Part shown: positions 12,203 through 25,132 of the stretch, one piece after another
Position numbering within the stretch: the stretch's first letter is position 1
How the letters are laid out: every line of letters begins with the position of its first letter
Assembly: GCA_023846275.1 (NCBI GenBank)
Contig: CM043868.1
Coordinates: 14,231,755-14,295,754, forward strand
From: Vanilla planifolia
Taxonomy: Eukaryota > Streptophyta > Magnoliopsida > Asparagales > Orchidaceae
Direction of reading: 5' to 3'
Length of the DNA stretch: 64,000 nucleotides
Program-made: the position numbers and the translations under genes
Notes under the pieces: generated by a model
The model's database searches: none
What the model was told of the DNA's origin: nothing
What the model saw: the letters and a program-made list of their open reading frames with translations, nothing else

Positions 12203-13509
12203 TTCATAGTTTAAGATTGTTGAATATTTAATTTTTTTTAGATGATTCAACATTTAAATCTCAGATTTTTATAAATCAATAGAAATGTACCAACCACATC
12301 ACCAATCAACATGTCTCGTAATTATGACTAATCACAATAAGCAAGAATGATAGTTAGAGCATCATGTATAAACATAGCACATAATTTGAATAAAAGAATC
12401 ATTTTATGTACAAATAATTCAACACTCTATGCATAACCCTTTCCTCTTATCATTATATTAGTTTTCATCCCTCTTTCTTCTCAATGTTTTTCTTCTCAAT
12501 TATTTTTTGCAATCTCATGAGGGAATAGTTTTGTAAAATTGAACATAATACATGTTTAAATTATCCAAGAGATTGCAATTTTCTTAATTTTACATTTTTT
12601 TAGATTAACGAAAAATGTTGATGTGTCAAACAGACATATCTTTCACTTTCTTCAATGTGTTGCTCTATTCCCCCATCTCTTTGCTATTGAACCAAATTCT
12701 CATCTCTTTACAAGTATATGGGTTGATGCTTCTTATAATGTCAATTTCATTTTTGGGTATTCTCACAAAGAAATTCTTTCAATGCTCATGAATATCTTCA
12801 ACTAGATTCTTAAGACCATTATGAGAAGCTCTCTTTTCAACCCAAGGATGAGGATAAACCAAGAAGATTTATCACCAATAAGGAGATTCGCTATGTGCAA
12901 AATGACATAAACAAGTCAATTGACTATGCATTCTTTTAGGAGCAAGAGAGCCTCAACTTGTTGGGATGTGTCCCTGTAGTTTGTTGTTATTGTATTTGCA
13001 TTGAGATTGCAAGCATTGATGCCCAAATTTGTTCCCTCCTCCATGATGCTTCCATTCGTTGAGCATAATAAAGTCAATAGTCGTTGACGTATTATCAATC
13101 AAATCATTACAAGCTGTATCGCCCATACTCATTGCAAATCTATGAGAATAATTCTTTTTGTAAGCTACATTACCTACACCCATTACAAAGCTACAAGAGC
13201 ATAAATCTCCATCACTTGCCTAATTAATTGTTACACTGTGCCATCACTCGTAAACAGTGGGCACAATAGAAATCGCTATTTTCCATTTTTATTTTGCATC
13301 GAGCAGTGGTGAACATAACATTGTGCTCAACAATGTTGATTTTTGAAGTTAGATGGGGAATCTTAGGATGGACATAAAAGTAAAATGAGTGTACGAATAT
13401 TACAAGAGGTGGATGTATTATAAATTTTAAAATATTATTACTATTTTTAATAGTATTTATTTTCAAAAATTCTTTATAAAAATAATTTTATGTTCATAAA
13501 AAATCTTGA

Positions 13510-13535
13510 ATATATATATATATATATATATATAT
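13510..13535. repeat. (AT)13 microsatellite
   Basis: Uninterrupted AT dinucleotide run. Confidence 0.95.
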
Positions 13536-13671
13536 TAATTTTTTATAAAAAATAAAATAAAATAAAATTATAATGGTAAACCAAAATTTTTAGATAATTT
13601 GGTTCAAACTAGAATCTAAGTCTACCCATAACTGAGGTTGTGAAAAACTCCAATATTAAAAGAGTTATAAC

Positions 13672-13776
13672 TTGAGATTTTTTTTACGGTTCACTTCTAA
13701 CCTACTTGAAGTTTTTTCTAACAACACATTGTCAATCTATTTGAGATTTTTTTTTACGGTTCATGTTTAACCTACT
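13672..13776. repeat. Short direct repeat, period about 69 bp
   Basis: A block of about 35 bp beginning TTGAGATTTTTTTTACGGTT and ending AACCTACT occurs at 13672-13706 and again at 13741-13776 with few differences. The copies are 69 bp apart, and a weaker related stretch (GAGTTCAACT/GAGCTCAACT) follows to about 13860. Non-coding. Confidence 0.75.
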
Positions 13777-16364
13777 AGCTTTTATGAGTTCAACTATAAA
13801 TAAGGCTTTTGTGAGCTCAACTCTAACTTGGTTTTTATGAGATCAAATTGAACTTAATTTTTTACAAATGTTGGGCCACCCAACACAAATGAAAAAAAAA
13901 TACAATAAGAGAAATAATTCCAATAAAAATATACAATTTTCTATTATTATTGATGAATAGTGTAAGACACAAAAAGCTCAAAATTATGAAGAAAATAAGG
14001 AAAATAAAAGCTCTGAAGATTTAAACTTAGCTAGAAGAATTTGAAATTTCAAGTAAGACTAAGTCATAATATACTGTTATAAGATTTTACACCAATGGAA
14101 TATCATGTAGAATTTTTTTATCTTAAAATCTTGTTCATGTTTATTAACCATTTATTCATAATTGTTAGGTATTTATAAAAAAAAACTTTGATTATGATAA
14201 TTAAAAATTATAAGAAAAGCTATCCAAAAGCTTCTATCAAACAACTTAAAAAGCTCTAACAAACAACTAAAAGGATTTTATTCCAAAGCGATCACATAAC
14301 AGCTCAAATAATAACTAGGGATTTAGCAGTTATGCAAGATCGACCATAACTGTTGAATTTGATCAAAGAAGTTCTGGATTGCCCAATAAAAGAGTGTGAA
14401 AATGGATATCTTATGGACAATTGGATCAAAAAGAATTAAATCTGGGTCAACCAAGCATGTTGGATGAGATATGGATCTTTTGATTCATCAACACTAAAGA
14501 TGGCACGATCTCAGCCATAAGTTTCAAATTAGAGAGCTTTGCACCATCAAATCAATGATAGATCATATGAAATAAGGCAAAATCAATCAAGACTAACTAA
14601 TTAAAAACAAATGAGATCTTGATCATCCAAAGTTAAGGCTTGAGCAAGCGCCAATAGGTAGGTGAAGTTACCACCATTCGATGAATGATCGAATAGTGAA
14701 AAATAACCCATTAAATGTTGTTGTGTTCAATATGGTAAATTGTTTAGTCCCACATGATAGCATATCAAAAGGATTTACTATTTATATTAACTTTTGCATA
14801 GTTATATTTTGAGCCAAAACATAGGGTTGGCTCCCTTCTTGTGCACTTAAGATTTTATAACCTGGGTCACTCATATTATTACAAGTTTATTCATGGTTAA
14901 TGAGTCCAACTTACCCATTATATACTTAAATCAAGCTTTGCATGGCTTGATAATTCTAGTCTTAACTCAATCGAGTTTAAGAATGCATTCTGACCAATTT
15001 TGGGTGTAACCCAACTTGGTTTCAAGTACCTTCCTAACTCGAGGCTTCCCATGACTGCTTGGGTACTCTTAGGCACATGCTTAAGATTTGGCTTAAGATA
15101 TTTTTTAATAATAAAAATTTTAGGAGAATCATTTTTTTAATTTAATCAAAGTTTAAAAATAGACATAACATAGAATTTGACAAATATGCATAAGATTTAA
15201 TAAAAAATGCTTAAGAGATTAAAAAATAGAATCTTATATATTTTTTAAATCAAGAAAAAGATTAAAAATAATTTAAATGTGATATAAATAGAGAGATATA
15301 CCTTATGATTAACAAACTAATATTGTATTTTATAACAAAAAAAATATTTTCAAAGTTAATGCACATGTCTTCAATTTTTAAACCTTGTTGAATACTTCAA
15401 TATGCTTTGAATATCATTAATTTACTATCATCAAAAATACATTACTTGTTTTTTACAACAAAATCTATTTCATACTAAATAAATCAATTAAAATAAAAAG
15501 CTAAAAATTTAAAGCTTGACTTATCAAATAAAAATGTGACCTGATAGGACATCTATCATTTGTATCAAATGTATGCCCGTTGCCAATCATGTAAGAGCAT
15601 CTTGTCATACTCTACATCACATAAACTAATAAAACCCACCTAAAAATATCCAAATACAATTGATGAGAAAAATTAGAGATAAAAGCATAAAACTGAGGAT
15701 ACTAACTTTGAAAAAAGAGTGAGATTGATGAAAATAACATGCTAATTTGAAAATATCAAATTGATACAACTAAATAGGAATAATATCATAATATATTCAA
15801 CTATCACATAATATGACATGCTAAAAACCAAACACTCATACAAGTGTAAATAAAACATAAGTTATCTCTTATACATGAAGCCTCTTTCCTTCATACTCAC
15901 ATCTTATTATATGATTCCAACAAAGTGAATTCAAAATTCTTTTCTTTACCTCAAGTTTTTCCTCTTTCTATCTAATTCCATTGAATCTCCTTAATGAACT
16001 ACACCAGATTTGCTTGGATGCTTCTTTCCTTCTTCCTTCTAGGCTCTCTTGCCTCCTTTTTCTTATTGCTCACTTAGGCTCCAATTGACACAAATGCATT
16101 TCGATTCACAAGAAAGATAACCCTCTTTTTTAAATAAGAGGATAATATTTAATATACATACAGTTCACTTTTCTTAATGAAATGTCTCCACTAGATACAC
16201 CAACATCCTTTTTTCTTGTTTAACATTTTCATTGATTTATTTATCTTTTTTTATTTATCAGCAATCTCTTGGCCTTTGAATTTATAAATTCATTTTGTTA
16301 CTTTGATTTTACCCAATATATTATAAAATGCACTTTTGAGAGGCTCATATAGATTAAACTAACT

Positions 16365-16500
16365 TAAGTAATACCCTTTAATCAATTTCTCATATGATTT
16401 ATATTTCTTTTTTAAGGAATTTTTAATTAAATTTTAGGATTCATTTTCATGGTCTCATTTTGTTTAAGTAACACCTTTTAATCAATTTTTCCTATAATTT
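16365..16500. repeat. Direct repeat, period about 100 bp
   Basis: The block TAAGTAATACCCTTTAATCA (16365) recurs as TAAGTAACACCTTTTAATCA (about 16465), both followed by ATTT(T)CTCATATGATTTA-like sequence and a pyrimidine tract. This is a diverged tandem duplication without coding signal. Confidence 0.6.
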
Positions 16501-17845
16501 AAATTTTCTTTTAAGGGTATCTTATATAAAATATTAATTTTTTTAAAATTATCCTTATATTAAATTCATTAATTTATAATTATTGAGATTATGAGAATAC
16601 AATATCCAAAAGGGGTGGATAAATTATGCAAATAAAAAATTCAAGTTAATTTAAATCTAAAATAATTTTGATAATAAAAGACTTTTTTTTTATCTTAATG
16701 GCTCTTATAAACAAGTTTATATATTCTTGCATAGCTTTGAAAAATTTTTATAAGTGAAAATAAAGTTGGGAACACAATAGAATTTTTAGGTTATCCAATC
16801 AAAACTTTGATCTATATTCACCTTGGTTAAATTTCTTTCAAGCTCTTTTTGTCGTACCCAGGCAGATGTTAACCTAAATAGTGGACTAAAATACCTACAA
16901 ATTATTGAGCTAAAAGACTCTACAATACTCGTCTAGAAGTGTCTATAATGTAAGACCAAAATACCTTATAATATAGACATAGAGAAGCCTAAAATACTAG
17001 TTTAGTAGACTTTACAAAACAAGAGGAGCTTATAATAATTGGTCAAAAGGCCAATTCAAGATTAAGTTAAAAGTTCTAACAATAGAAAAAAGAAACTAAA
17101 TATAAAGCTTAAATACATGGTCTTATAAACCAAATCAATTTAAGAGATACAATAACACAAAGATAAATCAATCAAATAGACAATAGGCAACTAAATTCGA
17201 TATTCTAAAAAGAAATAATGTTATAAAATAGCTTGAAAAATGATGCAACTTAGTTTAAAGGATGTAACCAAAGGTTTTTTGAAGAATGGCCCAACTAAAA
17301 GCTTTAGCCTTGCTCTTCCCTCTTCTTATGCAATAAAGTTCTTTTTCTGGTATTCTTTATAAAGCTAAGCAAATACATATTAACTTATTCTCTATGTTTG
17401 GACCCATTTAAATGGACACTTATATGCACTCCAACTACTCCCAACATTCTCAAACAACTACAATCAATGTTCCTAAAAAACCAATAAAACTATCTTAATT
17501 GATGATATTTTTATTATTATCTCTTGATACAATGGATATATTATCTATGATGTAAATACTAACAAGATTCTAAATAACTTAATAGATAAAATAATAAAAT
17601 ATAAATATGATATAATTGAATAAAATAATATTAAAATAATAATAACGTAATCCATAACCAAGGAGCAACAAAATAAAACATGGATAACAAAGAAACTAAT
17701 ATTGATTAATGGCATGTAAGTAATTCCATTATTTTTCATTTTTTCATTTCCAATATATTTAGTTATATCCCAAATTTCATCGATTTAGATCATGTTCCTC
17801 TAAAGTTAATACTAATATCATTAATCTCATAAAATTGTATCCTTA

Positions 17846-18168
17846 CCTTATATTATATAGATATAGATGGCTTGTCATCACCTGTATTATGTAAATGTAG
17901 ATGGGCTATTATTTTCCTATATCATGTACATTAGATAGATCGTCATTGTCTTATATCATGTAAATATAAATGAGCTATCATTATCTTGTATTATATAGAT
18001 ATAGATGGTTTGTCATCTCCTGATATTATGTAGATATAAATAAGCTATTATCATGCTATATCATATAGATATAAGTAGACCATTCTTATCTTGTATCATG
18101 TAGATATTGATGAGCTTATATTATGTAAAGATAGATGTAGCTAGTAGTCTTCACCTTATATCATATGT
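17846..18168. repeat. 35-bp minisatellite, about 8-9 units
   Basis: Unit starts, read directly: 17846, 17881, 17916, 17950, 17985, 18019, 18055 and 18090, giving unit lengths of 34 to 36 bp. Each begins C(C/T)T(G/T)ATATTATGTAGATATA or a close variant and continues with GATGGGCTATCATTAT-like sequence. The last unit is followed by an extended, irregular copy and a partial unit near 18155. Variation between units is substitution plus single-base indels, so the array is old rather than freshly amplified. Confidence 0.9.
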
Positions 18169-18977
18169 GATCATAATATAATTCAAAAACAGATAAGAAT
18201 AATGTCTTTAGGAATATAAAAATTATTCTATTCTCTTTTTTTATTAGTAAATGAGCATATCATATCTCCAAATTCTAAATATATAAATATAATTATCTTA
18301 TTATATACTATGCTCATTTGAATATTCTTGTTTACATGTAAAATAAATAAATAAAAAATATCAAGATAAATAATATGTTAATAAATTATGTTACACAAAA
18401 TTAAACATAATCATATAAAAAATAATTAAAACCAAAAGTATAATACTAGTATATTTACGTCACAATTATTAGATTTATCTAGTTGAATCTTATAGTAGAA
18501 TTTCTTTTTTAATCTCTAGTCTTTCTTAATTTCTTATAATAAGATATGTGCTCATTATGAATTAATTCTTTTATTAAATATAGAATATTTTTCCATTTAG
18601 TTATGCTTAATCATTTACTAATTATTACACAACATTATTAATTTTTGTTTTCATAAGCTTTTCTAAATATTTCCTTCTTCTCATTTTTAACTTTTTCTCA
18701 AACCTTTCTTTTTCATATTTTTATATTTTAATAATTGTTATTATAATTTTACTTATTTTAATTTTTATTTATTTTTATATTTTTATAGTATATATATATA
18801 TACATTCTTTATTTATATTTACTTTTTATTTTTATTTCATTTTCTATTTTTGTTTTAATTTTCTTTATTTTTATCTTATTTATTTAATTATTAACTGTTT
18901 CTCTCTACTCCACGTAAATCATGCATATTGACTCATTCAACATTTTACTCGATTTACTAAGGGTTAAATAAACATGC

Positions 18978-19030
18978 ATTAGACTAGCACTTGTTGTGGG
19001 TTTCCACTCACACATGCATGCTAGTCTAAT
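18978..19030. repeat. 12-bp inverted repeat with 29-bp loop
   Basis: ATTAGACTAGCA at 18978-18989 is the exact reverse complement of TGCTAGTCTAAT at 19019-19030. ATGCAT motifs sit beside both arms. It can form a hairpin; no miRNA-length extended pairing is visible, so the role is unknown. Confidence 0.7.
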
Positions 19031-20018
19031 TCGTTTGACTCAACGTACTCTGGCCCCCGATTCAATCAAAACTTTGCAACAACCCAAACTAGTTTGCTCC
19101 TCTAACTCTCTCTCCCCCTTTATTCTTTCGATGGTCATCACCTTCCTCCTCTTTTTATGTCAAGTCGAAAGCTCTCTACATCTCTGATCAATATAACTGG
19201 GTTTCTCATGATCCAACTCCCTTCTCTTTCCATAGGAATTTAAGGCATGCATATATCACAAAAACAACAAATAAAGCAATGAGGTAATAGATCAATAAAT
19301 TGAGCTCAATTATTTTTCTCTAAATTTATGTTTTACATATTGAATATATGTATTTTAATTTTAATACAAAAAATATAATCTAGTTGGTGTTTAAAAAGCA
19401 TGCTAATACCACAATAGTTATATCTTAAATTTAAGCTTGTCATTATAAATATCTCATCATAAAAAATTTATAGATATATAGTTTATATTTTTTAAAAATC
19501 GTTTAGACTTTAGTGAAATTCTCAAGATAAAGATTTAACAAAAAAAAATATTAAGTAATAACTAACTTATCTTCTCATATTAAATGAGACAATTCATTTT
19601 GTAGAAAGAGTTTGAAATATTTTTCTTTGAGTTTGAGCTTTGCATCAAGAGAGAAAGGGAATGGAGATGTTGCTATGTAAAGAAAGTTAAATCTAAGAAT
19701 TTCATTATAAAAGTCAAACAAATAAAAAGAAAGAAAAGAAAAAGACTAGAGTTTATGATGACAATTGCACAATCAACAAATCAATCTTATTTGAGTGACT
19801 ACTACAACACAAATTAAGACAAATATATTATATAACATGGTGCATCTAATTTGTTGAATGCTAAAGGATAGTCGTCAATCTTAAATTTATAAAGTTATAT
19901 TTATAATATAGTAAACAAACTAAGTATTTGGATCTATCTAAAAATTTATATTTGTGATGTAACAATAAATCTTAAATGAAATAATATTCATATGTTTGAA
20001 ATAAAAAATATACCCATA

Positions 20019-20042
20019 ATATATATATATATATATATATTA
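20019..20042. repeat. (AT)12 microsatellite
   Basis: Uninterrupted AT dinucleotide run about 560 bp upstream of the ClpP start. Confidence 0.95.
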
Positions 20043-20474
20043 TTGCCATATTGTGATACCAAAAAAAGTTTTTTATTTAGATTACAAAAATAAGTAGTTT
20101 AAACTATTGACATATTATGATTCTATAGATTAATATAGAAGTTTAATAATTTGATATTATTGTTTAATTAGCATCTTATACAAGCATACTAACAATAGTT
20201 TTTCATTCTATTAATGACACAACACACTTTATTAATATTTCCACTCTTTTATTATTGTTTTTTCATTTTTATAATGTTTTTCTTTCCCTATTTAGTTGTT
20301 TTTGTCCATTTTTCATGCTTTAACTTAGCTTAAGTAATATCTTCCAATTTTGTTTTCTTCTGGTCGACCATTCTTGATGTGATAATAACGATGAATATAT
20401 TTTATTTGAAATAGTATAACATAATTATATTGAAGCATTGGCTCGATCGGTCTAGTGAACATTTATTGTTAATT

Positions 20475-20480
20475 GGCCCA
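20475..20480 (-). promoter_or_regulatory. Possible site II element (TGGGCC) upstream of ClpP
   Basis: GGCCCA on the plus strand (TGGGCC on the minus strand) lies about 125 bp upstream of the ClpP ATG. Site II elements are frequent in plant nuclear genes for mitochondrial and ribosomal proteins and are bound by TCP factors. Only one copy is clear, so this is suggestive only. Confidence 0.35.
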
Positions 20481-20602
20481 TGGCTAAACCGGACCCAATG
20501 AACATTTCGGTTCTTTCTATCCTTGTACTAATGTCCTCATAGCCGCCGTCGTCATCATACGTCCGTCACTGAACCTAATTTCGACCCTGCTTCGAATCCG
20601 TG

Positions 20603-21385
20603 ATGTGGAGGAGCCGTCTTGCTCGACAGGTCGCCGCAGTAGGCGCCGCCAGGGGATTGTTTCCTTCGTCCTCCGCGGCCATCGCCAATAATCGTTCCCG
20701 CACTTATGGCCTGATTCCGATGGTGATCGAGCATACCTCGCGCGGAGAACGCGCCTACGACATCTTCTCCCGGCTCCTGAAGGAGCGGATCGTTTGTATC
20801 AATGGGCCCATCTCCGACGACACCGCCTCCGTTGTCGTTGCCCAGTTGCTTTTCCTCGAGTCCGAGAATCCCTCGAAGCCCATCAATCTGTACATTAACT
20901 CTCCCGGCGGCGTCATCACCTCCGGCCTTGCTATCTACGACACCATTCAGTACATTCGATCTCCGGTAACCACTCTTTGCATAGGCCAGGGAGCCTCCAT
21001 GGGCTCACTTCTCCTCGCCGCAGGAGCCCCCGGGGAGCGCCGTGCTCTTCCGAACTCCCGCATCATGGTCCACCAGCCCTCTGCATCCGGAATTGCAGGC
21101 CAGGCCTCAGACATCGCCATCCACGCCAAGGAGATCTTGAAGATGCGTGAGAGGCTTACTACCATTTACAACAAGCACACAGGACAGCCGATTGAGAACA
21201 TCAAGAAGTTCCTTAATCGGGACAAGTTCATGTCACCAGAGGAGGCCAAGGAGTTTGGGCTGATCGATGAGGTCATCGAACATAGGCCAATTGCCCTAGT
21301 GTCAGATGCTGTAGGTGGTGAGAGTGGTGGGAGTGGTGAAGGAGGCAGTATTCCTACAGTTGGCGTTGGAAAGGAGCGGAGTTAG
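20603..21385 (+). CDS. CLPP2: Mitochondrial ATP-dependent Clp protease proteolytic subunit (ClpP)
   Basis: Intronless, 260 aa from the ATG at 20603 (the preceding GTG is not a plausible start). The N-terminus (about 1-34) is Arg/Ala/Ser-rich without acidic residues, typical of a mitochondrial presequence. The mature part starts near [16 protein letters not shown], the conserved ClpP beginning. The catalytic triad is intact: Ser132 in GQGASMGS, His157 in MVHQP and Asp207 in NRDKF. YINSPGG (oxyanion region, about 97-103) is present. The Gly/Ser-rich tail after about residue 235 is typical of the plant mitochondrial form. The protein should form the heptameric peptidase rings that work with ClpX in the mitochondrial matrix. 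Plastid-encoded clpP1 lacks such a presequence, and the nuclear plastid ClpR paralogues lack the triad. The nuclear plastid ClpP paralogues are a less likely alternative. Confidence 0.93.
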   Translation: MWRSRLARQVAAVGAARGLFPSSSAAIANNRSRTYGLIPMVIEHTSRGERAYDIFSRLLKERIVCINGPISDDTASVVVAQLLFLESENPSKPINLYINSPGGVITSGLAIYDTIQYIRSPVTTLCIGQGASMGSLLLAAGAPGERRALPNSRIMVHQPSASGIAGQASDIAIHAKEILKMRERLTTIYNKHTGQPIENIKKFLNRDKFMSPEEAKEFGLIDEVIEHRPIALVSDAVGGESGGSGEGGSIPTVGVGKERS

Positions 21386-23512
21386 GTATGGAATTGATTT
21401 GAGTGTTTGATATTTGTCGAATATTGGGTTGTTTATGTTTTTGTGTCATGCCTTTGAGTCTATTTAAACTTCTGTGCAATGTGTGAACTTGGAATTTGCA
21501 GATAATTCAATCAATATTAGCTACAGTCTGATCAGCATGCGAAGTATGCTATGTAATTGTTCCATCTAAACTCTTGACAGATTCTTCTATATCCTAAGAA
21601 TATTTTGATGTGTCATTTGACCTTCTGTGCATTATGTCCACTTCATAACTACAGAAGCCTGTTTTGTTAGTATTGTTACGTAGTTTAGGTTCATCATGCA
21701 TTATGGCATGCATGTATATTTATTGAGCAAAATTTCTGAACTAGAAGTATCACATGTGGTATCGAATGATATGGTCTCTCTTTTGATAGTGCTGGTAGTC
21801 TCTTTTTTTCTGGATACTTCGGTTATATGGTGCATCCAACTTACATTGCATAATTTGATGGATGGGCCCATCTTAATGGTATGATTTGTTGGCCAAAATG
21901 CATGTTTCTGTGAGATGATATGCTTGCTATGTTTTTGAACCTGATTTTATCCCTTAATAGAAAACTTATTGCTTGTTGTTTGCTCAATAAAGTATCAAAT
22001 GCCAGAATTGTAGTCGCTCTGCTTCTTTGTGGCCTTTAAGTTAATTTGGCCTATTGGTTTGGATTTTGATCTTTTGAGCATGGCATGCTTCTTCGTATGG
22101 CAAAATAAAATAAACACATTTAAAAATGATTTTATTTAAATGCTCAATTTTCAAACTATATGTGGGAAGGAACACACTTGGGGCATTGTTGTTGATAAGT
22201 GTGACAATGTCCCTTCCTATTGTCAACTTGATAGGTGTGAGTTATTATGTCACCCGTACTGATGTTGATGTACTAATATTTCAACCCCAATTGACCATTT
22301 GGGGCACCTCCCATTAGTCACATTTATGATATTTGGGATAATTTTATCCAGAATTCCCTTATGATTGTTCGCCTCACAACTTCCTAATGCCCTCTCTTTC
22401 AAAAAGTCACAAATGCTGCTCGTTGATGCGTCACTTATATTGATGGTAAATAAAGACATATGGGTATGTAACCCCACAATTGATGGCTTGGGTTATTGCC
22501 TAATCATCACATTTGTCACAATTAGGCAGCATGCCTCCCATGATACCCAAAAGATCAAGTAATCATTCAATGCACAACCTTCGCCAACATCGTTTGGGCT
22601 ATTGTGTCTATGCGTGCGTGCATGCATGTGTGTTGGTTGAAGGGGATGACCTCATAAAAAGACTCCCCCTTCTCTCATCTCATCTTCTCTTGAAAGTTCT
22701 CTTCTCACTCCTTTATGCATGACACTTTCATGTAGGGTTGTGCATCATTTTTGGCATAAGGATAGAGATTTAGATATTTGACAGTGGTCTTAGTATTCCC
22801 TTTGTTTCTCTATGTCCATGGTTAGATGAGTACCTATTTTTAAATATTTACTTTGGTAGAATAGTATAGTTGTACTTAGAGTGAGTTTCTTATCTTGATG
22901 TAGTCTTTTTTTAGTGTGTAATGTAAAGTTGGTAGGGTAATGTGAGAATTATGGTAATTTTAGACCTTATTTTGGTGAATCACATCCAATTAATTCACAC
23001 GTGCCGAAGGTCCTCGAGCAGCATTCTTGGGATAGCTTGCAAGCATCAAAGATTATCTACTTGATTGTGAACATGTCTCGACTAGGCTTTGTGTCCCATC
23101 ATGTTTTATTTAGTTTTCCAAGAACATTGGCTATTAGCACAAAATAACAACATGATGCTGAGTGACAAACAGTGTTTCGCTTGGGCAATGATGGTGACAA
23201 CTCCTTGGATGATGAGGATGATAACACTTGGGAGGAGTGTATCTTGTAATTTGAAATCGAAGTGTTTGAGGTTCTTTGCTTTGTTGTAGGAGTATGTAAT
23301 GGTTAGTTTGTATAATCGTAAACATTGCCTTTGTGTAGGTTGCTTTCAAAGCACGAGCACCGAACAAAGATTAGGATTTTGATGGGTTTTCCACCAACAT
23401 GACTCATTGATTGACTTTCTTGCTAATGTTCAGGCATTGACCTGGAGTGAACACAGTGTTCATGACAAAATGGTAGCCTTTGTACTTATCAATGCCAATG
23501 CTATCCTAAACA

Positions 23513-23692
23513 ATGTGCTATATGCCAAGACACCTCAAGCAAGACTTGCTTGAAGCTTGTATGCATGTAGTGCCACAAAGAGGAATAGCCAAGTTAATGG
23601 AGGCTTCATGCCTCAAAGCTGAAGCATCTTGTTGGGGCATGGAAGAAGATATTCCAATGATGCTGCCTACACATTTAGCAAGTCGATCATGA
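23513..23692 (+). other. Unassigned 59-codon open frame in decayed-looking region
   Basis: Opens at an ATG two codons after an in-frame TAA and ends with TGA at 23690-23692. The composition is protein-like (LLEACMHVVPQRG, KLMEASCLKAEAS) rather than low-complexity. I do not recognise a family, and a 63-codon frame overlaps it on the opposite strand. It may be a remnant exon or chance. Confidence 0.2.
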
Positions 23693-25105
23693 AGTGGAAC
23701 CATCAACAATGCACCTTACACTTTTTTCTCTGCATCATTCTATGTGCATGGCTTGTACGGTGATTAAGTCGAAGGTACCAAGGTTTGGGACTATCATAGA
23801 ACAATCATCCAAATATTTTTGATGGATGGGAGGACTTGCACTATTTCTTTCTCTGTTACTCGGCAAGCACAAGGATTTATAGTTTTGGCATGGTGTACAA
23901 TGTCTATGCTTGTGATTAAATGAGTTTTAAGTTGTTATGTTTGGGTCATCACAGATTGATGCCAAGCATTCATAGAGCTTTTTTCTTTGTTAGTTTCATG
24001 AGATTTTTCTTGTTACAATTGTCATATTCAAGCATAATATAGTATATTTCCTCTGGGCTTTGCAGTTGTTGAATTGGATAATAACTCTTTGCAATAGTTC
24101 CTTCTTAGGATCAGACAATTGATCCTGTTGCAATTCGTTAAGCATTGCATGTCCAAAATCTCAAAATGACTAGACTACATGAAATCTTAGTGCACCGACC
24201 TGTCGCATACTTGGAGAACATTTTATATTCAAATAGAACATAGATACCCAATATACTAATGATACTATAGATAAATCTATGAAATATAGGAAAACTATAC
24301 TAAAATGTGAAATGTTCTTTTGCAGCTAGTTGTAAGGAGAAGTTGGAGAGACGACAATGATGGATGGTACTTGATTGCATGATACATTCAGGTTTAAATA
24401 TGTTGTAACTAGACTGACTCATGCTTTGGTGTGGTTTACCCAACCCACTTATCAAGTTACATAACATATTTATGGATTTTGGATTCAAGAATCTATTTTA
24501 TTTGTTATATTTAATATTTACTATTATTCTATTGCCCAATGTGGAATAGATGTGTTCTTGATGCACTTCAATTGTATGGTATCTTAATTGTAATTTGTGC
24601 AAATTTCATGTCATTTCATAATTTTCTTTAATACTCCATAGAATTATCATTCAACAAAACAATATCAAAACAAATGTTTAAGCTAATAGATAACTACAAA
24701 TGTGAAATATTGTTGTTTCTGTGGAATACATCAATTATATTCAAATTTAAAATAATAATATTTTATAAGTTGATAGGAAAGAAAATATTTTATTAATCTT
24801 TTTGGTTATTAAAGATCCAATGTAATATGGTAATTGTAAACTTGAAATTGACATCTTTTATCCGAATCATTCATAAGACTTTTAATTTGTAGGGTGGTAG
24901 ATTTTGTGTTTTATCAACTTATTTGTGATGATATTAGTGATATGTGCCTGTTGATTTTATTAGGAACAATTAATATCACTCATCCTATATTTATCTTTCT
25001 TAGCAATGTGGATGAAATCATCTGTTTGTCTTGAACTATTGAAGTAACAAGCATCCATAGACGTTGAATAAGTATGAGAATTTTGAGAATTTTGATTTAT
25101 CTATT

Positions 25106-25132
25106 CTCTCTCTCTTTATATATATATATATG
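25106..25132. repeat. Compound CT/TA microsatellite
   Basis: A short (CT)n tract runs directly into a (TA)n tract. Confidence 0.85.

Larger units (their letters stand above)
11645..20602. other. Long AT-rich intergenic region, no gene recognised
   Basis: Nearly 9 kb between the divergently oriented PPR and ClpP genes. All open frames are below about 80 codons and lack recognisable motifs. The contents that I can support are simple repeats, short direct repeats, one 35-bp minisatellite and a small inverted repeat, listed separately. The middle part (about 13900-15100) is moderately complex non-coding sequence, probably old transposon debris. The final 150 bp or so is the GC-richer promoter and 5' UTR of ClpP. 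Confidence 0.6.

Noticed and set aside
12916-13183. Minus-strand frames with His/Cys/Asn-rich text resembling a retroelement zinc knuckle
   Set aside because: No properly spaced CCHC motif and no neighbouring gag or pol blocks.
20947-21165. Minus-strand frame inside ClpP
   Set aside because: Antisense shadow of the ClpP coding sequence.
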